Source: CAVQXR01 sp963717955 (GTDB taxonomy: Bacteria; Actinomycetota; Thermoleophilia; Gaiellales; Gaiellaceae). Taken from it: 64,000 bases of DNA. Positions 17,602 to 26,957 of this stretch are shown one piece after another. The stretch is taken from NCBI GenBank assembly GCA_963717955.1, contig CAVQXR010000002.1:62001-126000 (forward strand), written 5' to 3'. How positions within the stretch are numbered: the stretch's first letter is position 1; each line of letters begins with the position of its first letter. The position numbers were made by a program, and so were the translations under genes. Under the pieces are notes generated by a model. It ran no database searches. It saw only the letters and a list, made by a program, of their open reading frames with translations, and had not been told where the DNA came from.

Positions 17602-18699
17602 GTGGGAGCGCAGTGGAAGCCGCCTGCCGACGGAGCGCGCAGTCGATTCTCGGACGCGTTCTTCGACGCGATCCTCGTCGTCTCGTTCGGAGGGCCCGAG
17701 GGGATGGACGACGTGATGCCGTTCCTCGAGAACGCTACGCGGGGCCGTGGGGTGCCCCGGGAGCGTCTCGAGGACGTCGCCCACCATTACGGGCTGTTCG
17801 GCGGCGTCAGCCCGATCAACGCACAGAACCGGGCGCTCGTCGTGGCGCTGCGGGAGGAGCTCGACGCCCACGGGATCGGGCTGCCGATCTACTTCGGGAA
17901 CCGCAACTGGCACCCGCTGCTCGCCGACACGGTGCGGGAGATGCGTGACGGCGGGGTGCAGCGCGCGCTCGCGTTCTTCACCTCGGCCTTCTCCTCCTAC
18001 TCGGGTTGCCGGCAGTACCGGGAGAACGTCGTCGTCGCGCAGGAGTCGGTCGGGGCGGACGCACCGGAAGTCCTCAAGCTCCGCGCCTTCTGGAATCACC
18101 CGGGCTTCATCGGGCCGAACGTCGAGAACGTGAGCGCTGCGCTCGCCCAGATCCCGCCCGATCGTCGCGGAAGCGTCCACGTCGCGTTCACGGCACACAG
18201 CATCCCCGCCGCGATGGCGCACCACTGCCGCTACGTGTCGCAGCTCGAGGAGGCAGCGCGACTCGTGGCGGAGGGCGCGGGCGTGGCCGACCACCAGGTC
18301 GTCTTCCAGAGCCGAAGCGGCCCGCCGCACGTGCCCTGGCTCGAGCCGGACGTCTGCGACCACCTGCGCCAGCTTGCGGCCGACGGCGTGACCGACGTCG
18401 TGGTCGCGCCGATCGGCTTTCTCTCAGACCACATCGAGGTGCTCTACGACCTCGACCACGAGGCGCGCGCGGTTGCCGCCGAGCTCGGCCTGACGATGGT
18501 GCGGGCGGGGACCGTCGGCATCCAGCAGGCATTCGTGGCGATGATCCGCGAGCTCGTTCAGGAGCGGCTCGACCCGTCGGTCCCGCGCAGGGCGCTCGGC
18601 CGCCAGGGTGCCGGCCACGACGCCTGCCTGCCAGGGTGCTGCCTCCCCGGCACGGGCCGCCCGAGCCCCTGGGACGCGGGCGCTGCCCAGCACCCGTAG
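17602..18699 (+). CDS. cpfC: Ferrochelatase (coproporphyrin-type, actinobacterial)
   Basis: A 365-residue ferrochelatase that inserts ferrous iron into coproporphyrin III (or protoporphyrin IX) in heme synthesis. Family marks are DAILVVSFGGPEG at the N terminus, GNRNWHPLL, the catalytic histidine in FTAHSIPAAMA, QSRSGPPHVPWLEPD, and the glutamate segment PIGFLSDHIEVLYD. It has SYSGCRQYREN and a Cys-rich tail (DACLPGCC), which match the cysteine pattern that binds a 2Fe-2S cluster in actinobacterial enzymes, although tail spacing differs slightly from the mycobacterial one. Start GTG with TAGCGT eight bases upstream. In most actinobacteria hemH is the older name. Confidence 0.93.
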   Translation: MGAQWKPPADGARSRFSDAFFDAILVVSFGGPEGMDDVMPFLENATRGRGVPRERLEDVAHHYGLFGGVSPINAQNRALVVALREELDAHGIGLPIYFGNRNWHPLLADTVREMRDGGVQRALAFFTSAFSSYSGCRQYRENVVVAQESVGADAPEVLKLRAFWNHPGFIGPNVENVSAALAQIPPDRRGSVHVAFTAHSIPAAMAHHCRYVSQLEEAARLVAEGAGVADHQVVFQSRSGPPHVPWLEPDVCDHLRQLAADGVTDVVVAPIGFLSDHIEVLYDLDHEARAVAAELGLTMVRAGTVGIQQAFVAMIRELVQERLDPSVPRRALGRQGAGHDACLPGCCLPGTGRPSPWDAGAAQHP

Positions 18700-18723
18700 G
18701 AGCCCGACCTCATCCGGCCGCTC

Positions 18724-20742
18724 TCACCCGGGGATCGAGGTGACCGTGACCTCGGTCGCATGCACGCAGGTGCTCTCGCCCATGTCGCTCTTGCGGCCGG
18801 GAACGAGGGCGTTGACGTTGGCGCCGCCCTCCTGCCGCGGCCAGCGTCCCTTCGGTACATAGGCGACGCCCGCAGGGACGTCGTCGGTGAGCTCCACGCG
18901 TAGCACGAGCGAGCCGGTCTCGCTCTCGACGCGCACGAGATCTCCGGCCGCCAGACCGCGGGCCGTCGCGTCCGCCGGCGTCAATCCGATCGTCGGCTCG
19001 CCGATCCGTCGCGCAATCGTCGGGTCGTTCGCGAAGCTCGCGTTCAGCAACCATGGCGATGCGGGCGAGAGCAAGCGGAGGCGTCTGTCCGCGGCCCGCC
19101 GGTCGGCGAGCGGCAGGGGCGTCCGCGGGTGCCCATCGGCCTCCGCAGCCGCCGAGGCGAGCTCGATCGTCCCGCTCGGCGTCGGGAACCGCAGGTCGGG
19201 GAATTGCACGACGGGCTCCTCGGAGATCCAGACCGTGCCGCGAGTGGCGAGCTCATCCCAGCTGAGCCCGAGCCCGGTGCGCTCGAGCATCGCGTCGATG
19301 AGCGAGCGGTCGCTCTCCTGCAGCTCCGGGTCGTCGAGACCGAGCGAGGCCGCAAGGCGGCGGAAGATCTCCGTGTTCGGAAGCGCCTCGCCTGGGGGCT
19401 CGGCGACCTTGACCTGGGCGGAGAGGCTGAGGTTGAAGTACGAGGCGACGAGGTCGTCGTGCTCGAGGAAGCTCGCCGCCGGGAGGACGATGTCGGCGAA
19501 GTCGGCCGTGTCCGTCTGGAACAGGTCGATGACGACCGTGAACAGGTCGTCGCGGCGGAGCGCCTCGCGCAGGGCCGCCTGCTCGGGGTTCGACGCGGCC
19601 GGGTTCATGTTCCAGCAGACCAGCGCGCGGGCGCGCGCCGCGTCGGACAGGTGCGAGGCGAGATCCATGTGGCTGATGGTCGGGTTGTCGGGCCCGAGCG
19701 CGGGCGCCGCCAGGTAGCCGTCGTCGAGGCGGCGGCTCTCGTGGCCGTTGAGGTAGAGGAAGCCCGCACCCGGCTTACCGAGATTGCCCGTCGCCGCCGG
19801 CAGGGCCGAGACGGCGCGCACGATGTTGCCACCGAGCGGCTGGCGCTGGAGCCCCTGACCGATCCAGAGGAGTGACGGGCCGCGACCGTACAGCCGGGCC
19901 GCCTCCTCGATCAGCGCGGCCGGAACGCCTGTCTGTTCCTCGCCCCAGTCCGGCGTACAGGGCTCGAGCAGCGGCTCGATCTCGTCCCAACCGATGGTGT
20001 GCGCTTCGAGGAACTCACGGTCGAGCAGCCCCTCGCGCCGCATCACATGGAGCAGGGCGAAGGCGAGCGCGGCATCGGTCCCGGGGAACGATTGCAGGTG
20101 GAGATCCGCCTGCCTCGCGGTCGGGGTAGCGACAGGGTCGACGACGATCACGGTTCCCGGCGACTCGGGCAGCCAGTGGTCGTGGGCATGCGGCGCGGTT
20201 GCCGACGGATTCGCCCCCCACACGACGATGCACGCAGCGTCCCGGGCGCTGCGAGGGTCGAAGCCCGCGACCGACGTCCCGTACACGTACCCGAGCGCCG
20301 CATGGCCCGCGAGATTGCAGACCGTGTCGGCCTCGACCTCGGTCGCGCCGAGCCGGCGGACGAGCCGGAGCGGGAACCCGTAGCCGAGCAGTGCGCAGGT
20401 GCCCGTGTAGTGCGCGTTCACGATCGAGGCAGCGCCGTGCTCGTCGATCACGGTTCGCAGCCCGGCGGCAACCTCGGCGAGCGCCTCGCCCCAGCCGATC
20501 GGCTCGAAGCGGCCGTCCCCCTTGGCTCCGGTCCGGCGCAGCGGCATCGTCAGGCGCGCCGAGGTGTCCTGGAGAACGCCGTTGTACGCGATCGTGCACT
20601 TGGTGCAGAGCGCACCCCGGCTGACCGGATGATCCGGGTCGCCGCGCACGACGAGGCGGCCGTTGCGCCGCACGGCGAGCACCCCGCAGGCGTCATAGCA
20701 ATCACGGGGGCAGGTGGTGCGGATGCCGGCCTGGGCGATCAT
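18724..20742 (-). CDS. Molybdopterin oxidoreductase (bis-MGD family), 672 residues
   Basis: A DMSO-reductase-family molybdoenzyme. The N-terminal 4Fe-4S motif is TTCPRDCYDACGV with the fourth cysteine in ALCTKC, followed by the Mo-bis-pterin domains (VVWGANPSATAPH, GQGLQRQPLGGNIVRA, CWNMNPAASNPEQ) and a C-terminal dinucleotide-binding domain (LVRVESETGSLVLRV, GRWPRQEGGANVNALVPGRK). A cysteine in ADTVCNLAG is the likely Mo ligand region. There is no twin-arginine signal, so it should be cytoplasmic. No small subunits adjoin it; a ferredoxin-NrfD fusion lies 1.5 kb away on the other strand. Start ATG 20742 is preferred over an extended frame because the Fe-S motif then lies at residue ~11. Substrate unknown. 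Confidence 0.88.
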   Translation of the reverse strand: MIAQAGIRTTCPRDCYDACGVLAVRRNGRLVVRGDPDHPVSRGALCTKCTIAYNGVLQDTSARLTMPLRRTGAKGDGRFEPIGWGEALAEVAAGLRTVIDEHGAASIVNAHYTGTCALLGYGFPLRLVRRLGATEVEADTVCNLAGHAALGYVYGTSVAGFDPRSARDAACIVVWGANPSATAPHAHDHWLPESPGTVIVVDPVATPTARQADLHLQSFPGTDAALAFALLHVMRREGLLDREFLEAHTIGWDEIEPLLEPCTPDWGEEQTGVPAALIEEAARLYGRGPSLLWIGQGLQRQPLGGNIVRAVSALPAATGNLGKPGAGFLYLNGHESRRLDDGYLAAPALGPDNPTISHMDLASHLSDAARARALVCWNMNPAASNPEQAALREALRRDDLFTVVIDLFQTDTADFADIVLPAASFLEHDDLVASYFNLSLSAQVKVAEPPGEALPNTEIFRRLAASLGLDDPELQESDRSLIDAMLERTGLGLSWDELATRGTVWISEEPVVQFPDLRFPTPSGTIELASAAAEADGHPRTPLPLADRRAADRRLRLLSPASPWLLNASFANDPTIARRIGEPTIGLTPADATARGLAAGDLVRVESETGSLVLRVELTDDVPAGVAYVPKGRWPRQEGGANVNALVPGRKSDMGESTCVHATEVTVTSIPG

Positions 20743-20831
20743 GGGTACTGGACTTTCGGATTGATAGCGGCGCGCTCTGATACAACGCGGCCCATCCGAG
20801 GGGACTGTGCCAGCCAGGGGGGCGAAACGCA

Positions 20832-22259
20832 ATGTTGACCGATCGCCAGGGGCTCGAGATGCAGACGTCAGGACAAGCCGTCGTCGACCTCTACGATCGT
20901 GCCGTCGAGGAGCTGCTTCACTACGGCCCGGCGATGCTCAGGCTGCCGGAGGCCGCCTACGCCGAAGATCCGACCTGCCCGATGGTGAACGCCCTGCGGG
21001 CATACCTGTGCCTGCTCACCACCGAGCCGTGCGACGTCGCCGACGGGCGGAAGCTCCTCGAGGATTTCCGGCGACGTGTCGACGACGAGATGCTCCAACC
21101 GCGCGAGCGTGCCCACTTCCGTGCCGCAGATGCGCTGGTCGAAGGCGACTTCCTCGGCGCGGGAACGATCTTGCGAGGCGTCGCTCGAGCGTATCCGCGC
21201 GACGCGCTCGCGCTGTACGTGGGGCACAACCTCGACTACTTCACCGGTGATGCGCTCGCCCTTCGTGACCGGATCTCCGAGGCCCTGCCCGCCTGGTCGG
21301 AGCAGGATGCACTGTACGGGCCGATGCTCGGCATGCACGCCTTCGGCCTCGAGGAGTGCGCTGATTACGCGCGGGCCGAGGAGCTCGGGCTCCATGCCCT
21401 CGATCTCGGCGCCAAGGACGTCTGGGCGATCCACGCCGTCGTGCACACCTACGAGATGCAGGCCCGGTTCGGCGATGGGGTCAGGTTCTTCGAGGAACGC
21501 CTCGACGACTGGGCTGACAACAACTACTTCAAGGTGCACAACTGGTGGCACTACGCCCTCTACAACCTGGAGGCCGGGAACCTCGAGCGCGTGCTCCAGG
21601 TCTACGACGAGCGGATTTTCGTCGATGCCGCGCTGAACGTCGCCGTGAAGATGTGCGATGCGTCGGCCGTGCTCTGGCGGCTGCTGCTCGAGGGCGTCGA
21701 CCAGACGGTTCGCTGGAAGCCGCTCGCGGCCGTCTGGGAGCGGCTGACCGACGCGCCGTGTTTCGCGTTCAACGACATGCACGCGACGATGGCGTTCGTC
21801 GGCGCCGGTGATCTCGCGCGCGCCGACGCGCTGGTCGCCGACCGCGAGCGGTGGCTCGAGCAGCCCCATCCGGGTGTGACGAACTTCGCGATGACGGCAC
21901 GGATCGGGCTGCCCGTGTGCCGTGCGATCGCCGCCTTCGGCAAGGAGCGGTACGGTGAGGCCGTCGAGCAGCTCATGCCGATCCGCCACAACCTCAGCGA
22001 ATTCGGGGGCAGCCACGCTCAGCGGGACGCCGTGCTGCGCACGCTCCTCGAGGCATCGTTGCGGGACGGCAACCTCGACCTCGCGACGCAGCTGCTGAAC
22101 GAACGGATCACCGTGAAGCCGGGTAGCCCGTACAACTGGCACAAGCGCAGCCAGCTCGCTCACGCCGGAGGGGACCAGGTCGTGGCGGCCGAGTCCGAGG
22201 GTCGGGCGGCGGGTCTCGTGCGCGTCTCCGGCCTCGTGCCTGCTTCGAAGGCCGCGTAG
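20832..22259 (+). CDS. TTC38-family tetratricopeptide protein
   Basis: A 475-residue helical-repeat protein matching tetratricopeptide repeat protein 38 (TTC38). Helix pairs run through the whole length, and the C-terminal FGGSHAQRDAVLRTLLEASL is a characteristic family segment. VWAIHAVVHTYEMQ and KVHNWWHYALYNLE are also conserved-looking. No signal peptide or membrane helix. The family has no assigned activity; it is probably a scaffold. Position between two molybdoenzyme genes and directly upstream of the ferredoxin-NrfD gene (nine bases) suggests a link to assembly or partner binding, which is inference. An internal ATG at 20859 is an alternative start. Confidence 0.8.
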   Translation: MLTDRQGLEMQTSGQAVVDLYDRAVEELLHYGPAMLRLPEAAYAEDPTCPMVNALRAYLCLLTTEPCDVADGRKLLEDFRRRVDDEMLQPRERAHFRAADALVEGDFLGAGTILRGVARAYPRDALALYVGHNLDYFTGDALALRDRISEALPAWSEQDALYGPMLGMHAFGLEECADYARAEELGLHALDLGAKDVWAIHAVVHTYEMQARFGDGVRFFEERLDDWADNNYFKVHNWWHYALYNLEAGNLERVLQVYDERIFVDAALNVAVKMCDASAVLWRLLLEGVDQTVRWKPLAAVWERLTDAPCFAFNDMHATMAFVGAGDLARADALVADRERWLEQPHPGVTNFAMTARIGLPVCRAIAAFGKERYGEAVEQLMPIRHNLSEFGGSHAQRDAVLRTLLEASLRDGNLDLATQLLNERITVKPGSPYNWHKRSQLAHAGGDQVVAAESEGRAAGLVRVSGLVPASKAA

Positions 22260-22268
22260 CGCTCGGCC

Positions 22269-23828
22269 GTGTGCGCCGTCGACGTCCTCGGTACGCTCGA
22301 ACAGGATCCGGCGGCGATCGCCGAGCGTCCCGCGCGGCTCGCGAAGGTGATCGACCAGACGCGGTGCATCGGCTGCCACGCCTGCACGACGGCCTGCAAG
22401 TCCGAGAACCTCGTACCGGTGGGCGTCACCCGTACGGTCGTGAAGGCGGTCGAGGTCGGATCCTTCCCCCAGGTGCGGCGTGCCTTCCAGGTCACCCGCT
22501 GCAACCAGTGCGACGACGCCCCCTGCGTGGCCGCCTGCCCCACGGCCGCGATGTTCCGGCGCCCCGACGGCATCGTCGACTTCGACAAGCGCGCGTGCAT
22601 CGGCTGCAAGGCGTGCATGGCGGCGTGCCCGTACGACGCGATCTTCATCAACCCGGACGATCACTCGGCCGAGAAGTGCAACGTGTGCGCGCACCGGCTC
22701 GAGGTCGGCCTGGAGCCCGCCTGTGTTGTCGTCTGCCCGGTGGAGGCGATCATCGTCGGCGACCTCGACGATCCCGGCTCGAAGGTCGCCCGGCTCGTCG
22801 CGCGCGATGCGGTCACGGTGCGCAGGCCCGAGAAGGGGACGCGGCCGAAGCTCTTCTACCGCGGCGCCCATCAGGCGACGCTCGACCCGCTGGCCGCGCG
22901 CCGCCCGGACGGGGGCCTGTTCATGTGGTCCGAGCAGGGCTCGGCCGCCCGGGCCGGGCCGGCCGGGGCGGGGCGCGGGAACTCCTCGGCCGCGGCGTTG
23001 CTCGCCTACGACGTGCCGCGCGCCGTTCCGTGGGACTGGCGAGTCGGCCTCTATACCTGGACGAAGGGCATCGCAGCCGGCGCGTACCTCGCGCCGCTGG
23101 CGCTCGCGCTTGCCGGCCTGCTCCCGTGGTCGAGCTCCCTGTGGCGCATCGCGGCACCGGTCGTGGCGCTCGCGTTCCTGGCCCTGACCGGCGTCATCCT
23201 GATCTGGGACCTCGAGCATCCGCGACGGTTCGCCTACCTGTTCCTGCGGCCGCAGTGGCGGAGCTGGCTCGTACGCGGTGCCGTGGTGCTCACCGCCTAC
23301 GGGCTCGTGCTCACCGCCCACCTGCTCCTCTCGGCGGTGGGCGTGATTGACGCGCAGAAGTGGCTGGCCGTTGCCGGGCTCCCGGCGGCGGTCGCGACCG
23401 CCGTCTACACGGCGTACCTCTTCGCCCAGGCGAAGGCGCGCGATCTGTGGCAGAGCCCGCTGCTGGTGCCCCACTTCCTCGTCCAGGCGCTGCTGGTCGG
23501 GGCCGCCGTCTCGCTGCCACTCGCCGGTTGGCTCGCGTCCGACGCCGCGTCACCGCTCGAGTGGCTTCTCGCCGGCGCCGCGCTCACGCACGTCGCGCTG
23601 GTGCTCGGCGAGGTGACGTTGACCCACCCGACGGCTCATGCCGCCCTCGCAGCGCGGACTCTCACGCGCGGCCGTTACGCCCGCTTCTTCTGGCCGGGAG
23701 TCGCGGTCGCGCTGGTCGCGGTGCTCGCGCCGCTGATCGGGGTCGCTGCGGTGCCGCTCGCGCTCGCGGCCGTGCTCGCCCACGAGCACGCGTACGTCCA
23801 GGCCGGTCAGGCGGTCCCGCTCGCGTGA
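22269..23828 (+). CDS. Four-cluster ferredoxin fused to NrfD-like membrane subunit
   Basis: A 519-residue fusion of the electron-transfer (FeS) and membrane (NrfD) subunits of a complex-iron-sulfur-molybdoenzyme. Residues ~30-190 carry four 4Fe-4S motifs: CIGCHACTTACK, CNQCDDAPCVAACP, CIGCKACMAACP and CNVCAHRLEVGLEPACVVVC. A Gly/Ala linker at ~225-245 leads to a membrane part with about eight helices, beginning WDWRVGLYTWTKGIAAGAYL and ending in the cytoplasm-near ALAAVLAHEHAYVQ. In related complexes these are two proteins. It should pass electrons between a molybdopterin subunit and quinone. Start GTG; the TPR gene ends nine bases upstream. Confidence 0.9.
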   Translation: MCAVDVLGTLEQDPAAIAERPARLAKVIDQTRCIGCHACTTACKSENLVPVGVTRTVVKAVEVGSFPQVRRAFQVTRCNQCDDAPCVAACPTAAMFRRPDGIVDFDKRACIGCKACMAACPYDAIFINPDDHSAEKCNVCAHRLEVGLEPACVVVCPVEAIIVGDLDDPGSKVARLVARDAVTVRRPEKGTRPKLFYRGAHQATLDPLAARRPDGGLFMWSEQGSAARAGPAGAGRGNSSAAALLAYDVPRAVPWDWRVGLYTWTKGIAAGAYLAPLALALAGLLPWSSSLWRIAAPVVALAFLALTGVILIWDLEHPRRFAYLFLRPQWRSWLVRGAVVLTAYGLVLTAHLLLSAVGVIDAQKWLAVAGLPAAVATAVYTAYLFAQAKARDLWQSPLLVPHFLVQALLVGAAVSLPLAGWLASDAASPLEWLLAGAALTHVALVLGEVTLTHPTAHAALAARTLTRGRYARFFWPGVAVALVAVLAPLIGVAAVPLALAAVLAHEHAYVQAGQAVPLA

Positions 23829-23931
23829 GGTCGACGCGACTCGATCGACCGCCGCACGGCGTCCCCGGCCGCCCGTCTGGGCCGGCAGGCCCCGGGCGGC
23901 TCGGCGGGATCGCAGGGCGCGTGATCGGTTA

Positions 23932-23969
23932 CCCGCGCACGCGCGGGGGCCACCCCGCGCCTCCTCCCG
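23932..23969. repeat. GC-rich intergenic element, copy 1
   Basis: A hairpin (CCCGCG, loop CACG, CGCGGG) runs into GGGGCCACCCC-G-CGCCTCCTCCCG. The 24 bases from 23946 match another copy at 37421-37444 with one mismatch. It lies ~50 bases before the second molybdopterin oxidoreductase. Function unknown; RNA structure, regulatory site or dispersed repeat are all possible. Confidence 0.5.
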
Positions 23970-24020
23970 CAATCCAGCGTAACGGCGACGGTGTGACGGG
24001 TGGGAGACGGATCGTGTCGG

Positions 24021-26957
24021 ATGCGTGCCGGCATCGTGTCGATGTCGGCGCCCATCCCGGTGGGGAGGTCGGTCGTGGGCGCTGACGCCGCCGACGGCGC
24101 GCCGGGGAGGACGGTCTACCCGGGGCCGAGCGGCGGCCGGCACGCTTCGTTCCCGCCGAAGGATCGCTGGGACGACTGGGTCGAGCTGGACTCCCGGGCG
24201 TGGCCGGAGCGCGTCGAGCGGCGCTCGATGCTCGTCCCCACGACCTGCTTCAACTGCGAGTCCGCCTGTGGCTTGCTCGCCTACGTCGATCCGGAGACGA
24301 TGACCGTGCGCAAGTTCGAGGGGAATCCCGAGCACCCAGGCTCACGCGGGCGCAACTGCGCGAAGGGGCCGGCGACGCTCAATCAGATCACGGATCCGGA
24401 CCGGATCCTGCACCCGCTCCGGCGCAAGGGCCCCCGCGGCGAGGGTCGGTGGGAGCGTGTCAGCTGGGACGAAGCCCTCGAGGACATCGCCTCCAGGATC
24501 CGGCGTGCGATCACGGAAGGTCGGCCGAACTCGGTCATGTACCACGTCGGGCGGCCCGGTGAGGACGGCTTCACGGAACGGGTGCTCGCTGCGTGGGGCG
24601 TCGACGGGCACAACTCGCACACGAACGTCTGCTCGAGCTCGGGGCGGGCCGGCTACCACCTCTGGATGGGCCTCGACCGGCCGAGCCCGGACCATGCCAA
24701 CGCCGACGTGATCGTTCTCGTCAGCGCTCACCTCGAGTCCGGGCACTACTTCAACCCGCATGCGCAACGGGTGATGGAGGCGAAGGCGAAGGGCGCCAAG
24801 CTCGCCGTCCTCGACACGCGGCTGTCGAACACTGCGACGCACGCGGACCTGTGGCTCTCGCCGCGCCCAGGATCCGAGGCGGCGATCCTGCTCGCGGTCG
24901 CGAACCACCTGATTCGCACGGGGTGCTACGACCGCGAGTTCGTGCGACGGTACTGGAACTGGCAGGAGTACCTGGCATGCGAGCACCCCGGCGTCCCGCA
25001 GGAGATCGACGTCTTCGAGCGCCTGCTCGCCGAGCAGTACGCCCCGTACACCTTAGACTTCGCCGAGCGCGAGTCGGGGGTCGACGCGGCTGCGGTCCGA
25101 GCCCTTGCAGAGCTCGTCGCCGGGGCCGGGACGCGGCTCTCCACCCACACCTGGCGCTCGGCGACCGCGGGCAACCTCGGCGGCTGGCAGGTTGCGCGCT
25201 GCCTGTTCCTCCTCAATGCGCTCCTTGGTGCCGTTGCCAGCGAAGGCGGCGTCTTCCCGAACGCTTGGACGAAGTTCGTGCCGCGTCCCATCTACACGCC
25301 GCCGCATCCCCCAGAGTGGAACGAGCTGACCTGGCCGGACGAGTACCCGCTCGCGGTCAACGAGCTCTCGTTCCTGCTGCCCCACCTCCTCGACGAACGG
25401 GGCGAGAGCCTCGACGTCTACTTCACCCGCGTCTACAACCCGGTCTGGACGAATCCCGACGGCTTCTCGTGGATCGAGATGCTGACCGACGAGTCGAAGA
25501 TCGGCCTGCACGTCGCGCTGACGCCGACGTGGAGCGAGACGGCGTTCCTCGCCGACTACGTGCTGCCGATGGGGCACGGATCGGAGCGCCACGACGTCCA
25601 CTCCTATGAGCAGTACGACGGTCAGTGGATCGGGTTCCGCCAGCCCGTCCTGCGTGCTGCCGCCGAACGCCTCGGCCGGCCGGTCGGGGACACCCGCGAC
25701 GTCAACCCGGGTGAGGTGTGGGAGGAGAACGAGTTCTGGATCGATCTCTCCTGGCGGATCGACCCCGACGGCTGGCTCGGGATCCGGCAGTACTTCGAGT
25801 CGAAGCAGCATCCCGGCGAGCGGCTCTCGGTCGACGAGTACTACGCGCACATCTTCGAGCAGTCGGTGCCCGGGCTCCCCGAGCGCGCGGCCGCTGAGGG
25901 GCTCTCGCCGCTCGCCTACATGCGCCGGTACGGCGCGTTCGAGATCAGCCGAGGGGTCGGCGCCCTCCATGCGGAGCCCGTGCCGCCGGAGGAGCTCGAC
26001 GACGTCACGGTCGACGAGCTGGGCCGCGCCTTCACGCGGGCAGCCAGGGCGGCCGGCCCGAACATCGTCCCGCTGCCGACGATCGACGGCGACGGGGAGG
26101 GCCGGCGCTTTGCCGGGATCTCGGTCGACGACCGGATCGTCCGGGGCTTCCCCACACCGAGCGGGCGCCTCGAGTTCTACTCACGGACGCTCGCCGAATG
26201 GGGATGGCCGGAGGCCGCGCTGCCGGCCTACGCGCGCAGCCACGTCCACGCCGACGAGCGGGAGCCCGGGCAGCTCGTCCTGATCCCGACGTTCAGGCTC
26301 CCGGTGCAGATCCACACGCGTTCGGCGAACGCGAAGTGGCTCGACGAGATCGCCCACACGAACCCGCTCTGGATCCATCCCGACGACGCGCAGCCCCTCG
26401 GGGCGCGGACGGGCGACCTGCTCCGCGTCGAGACCGAGATCGGCCATTTCGTCGTCAAGGCCTGGGTCACGGAGGGAATCCGGCCGGGGACCGTCGCCTG
26501 CAGCCATCACATGGGCCGCTGGCGCCCGGAAGGCCAGGACGGGCAGCGCCAGGCGATGGCGCCGGTGCGGCTCGAGCGCGACGGCACGACCTGGCGCCTG
26601 CGGCGCCGCTCCGGATTGCGTCCGTTCACCTCGGACGACCCGGACACCGCTCGGATCTGGTGGTCGGACGTGGGCGTGCATCAGAACCTGACCTTCCCGG
26701 TTCATCCCGACCCGGTCTCCGGGATGCACTGCTGGCACCAGGCCGTGCGCGTCCGTGCTGCCGATCAGGGCGACGAGCACGGTGACGTCGTCGTCGACAC
26801 GGCCAGGTCGCGCGAGGTCTACCGGCGCTGGCTCGGGTCGACGCGCCCGGCATCGACGCACTCCCCCGACGGCACCCGGCGGCCGTACTGGCTGCTCCGG
26901 CCCCTCAAGCCGCCCAGGGAGGCCTATGCGCTGGCCGGGCCCGACCCGCGCGCCTAG
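24021..26957 (+). CDS. Molybdopterin oxidoreductase catalytic subunit (CISM type), ~978 residues
   Basis: A large bis-MGD molybdoenzyme. The 4Fe-4S motif TTCFNCESACGLL with the fourth cysteine in GRNCAKGP lies near residue 75-110; Mo-cofactor segments include TNVCSSSGRAGYHLW (its Cys is the likely Mo ligand), RLSNTATHADLWLSPRPGSE, and the C-terminal HTNPLWIHPDDAQPLGARTG and VACSHHMGRW. No twin-arginine signal is visible, so it should work on the cytoplasmic side, unlike many PsrA/ArrA relatives. It is the probable partner of the ferredoxin-NrfD fusion just upstream (192 bases). GTG 24000, ATG 24021 and ATG 24042 are alternative starts; ATG 24021 has GGGAG upstream. Substrate unknown. Confidence 0.87.
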   Translation: MRAGIVSMSAPIPVGRSVVGADAADGAPGRTVYPGPSGGRHASFPPKDRWDDWVELDSRAWPERVERRSMLVPTTCFNCESACGLLAYVDPETMTVRKFEGNPEHPGSRGRNCAKGPATLNQITDPDRILHPLRRKGPRGEGRWERVSWDEALEDIASRIRRAITEGRPNSVMYHVGRPGEDGFTERVLAAWGVDGHNSHTNVCSSSGRAGYHLWMGLDRPSPDHANADVIVLVSAHLESGHYFNPHAQRVMEAKAKGAKLAVLDTRLSNTATHADLWLSPRPGSEAAILLAVANHLIRTGCYDREFVRRYWNWQEYLACEHPGVPQEIDVFERLLAEQYAPYTLDFAERESGVDAAAVRALAELVAGAGTRLSTHTWRSATAGNLGGWQVARCLFLLNALLGAVASEGGVFPNAWTKFVPRPIYTPPHPPEWNELTWPDEYPLAVNELSFLLPHLLDERGESLDVYFTRVYNPVWTNPDGFSWIEMLTDESKIGLHVALTPTWSETAFLADYVLPMGHGSERHDVHSYEQYDGQWIGFRQPVLRAAAERLGRPVGDTRDVNPGEVWEENEFWIDLSWRIDPDGWLGIRQYFESKQHPGERLSVDEYYAHIFEQSVPGLPERAAAEGLSPLAYMRRYGAFEISRGVGALHAEPVPPEELDDVTVDELGRAFTRAARAAGPNIVPLPTIDGDGEGRRFAGISVDDRIVRGFPTPSGRLEFYSRTLAEWGWPEAALPAYARSHVHADEREPGQLVLIPTFRLPVQIHTRSANAKWLDEIAHTNPLWIHPDDAQPLGARTGDLLRVETEIGHFVVKAWVTEGIRPGTVACSHHMGRWRPEGQDGQRQAMAPVRLERDGTTWRLRRRSGLRPFTSDDPDTARIWWSDVGVHQNLTFPVHPDPVSGMHCWHQAVRVRAADQGDEHGDVVVDTARSREVYRRWLGSTRPASTHSPDGTRRPYWLLRPLKPPREAYALAGPDPRA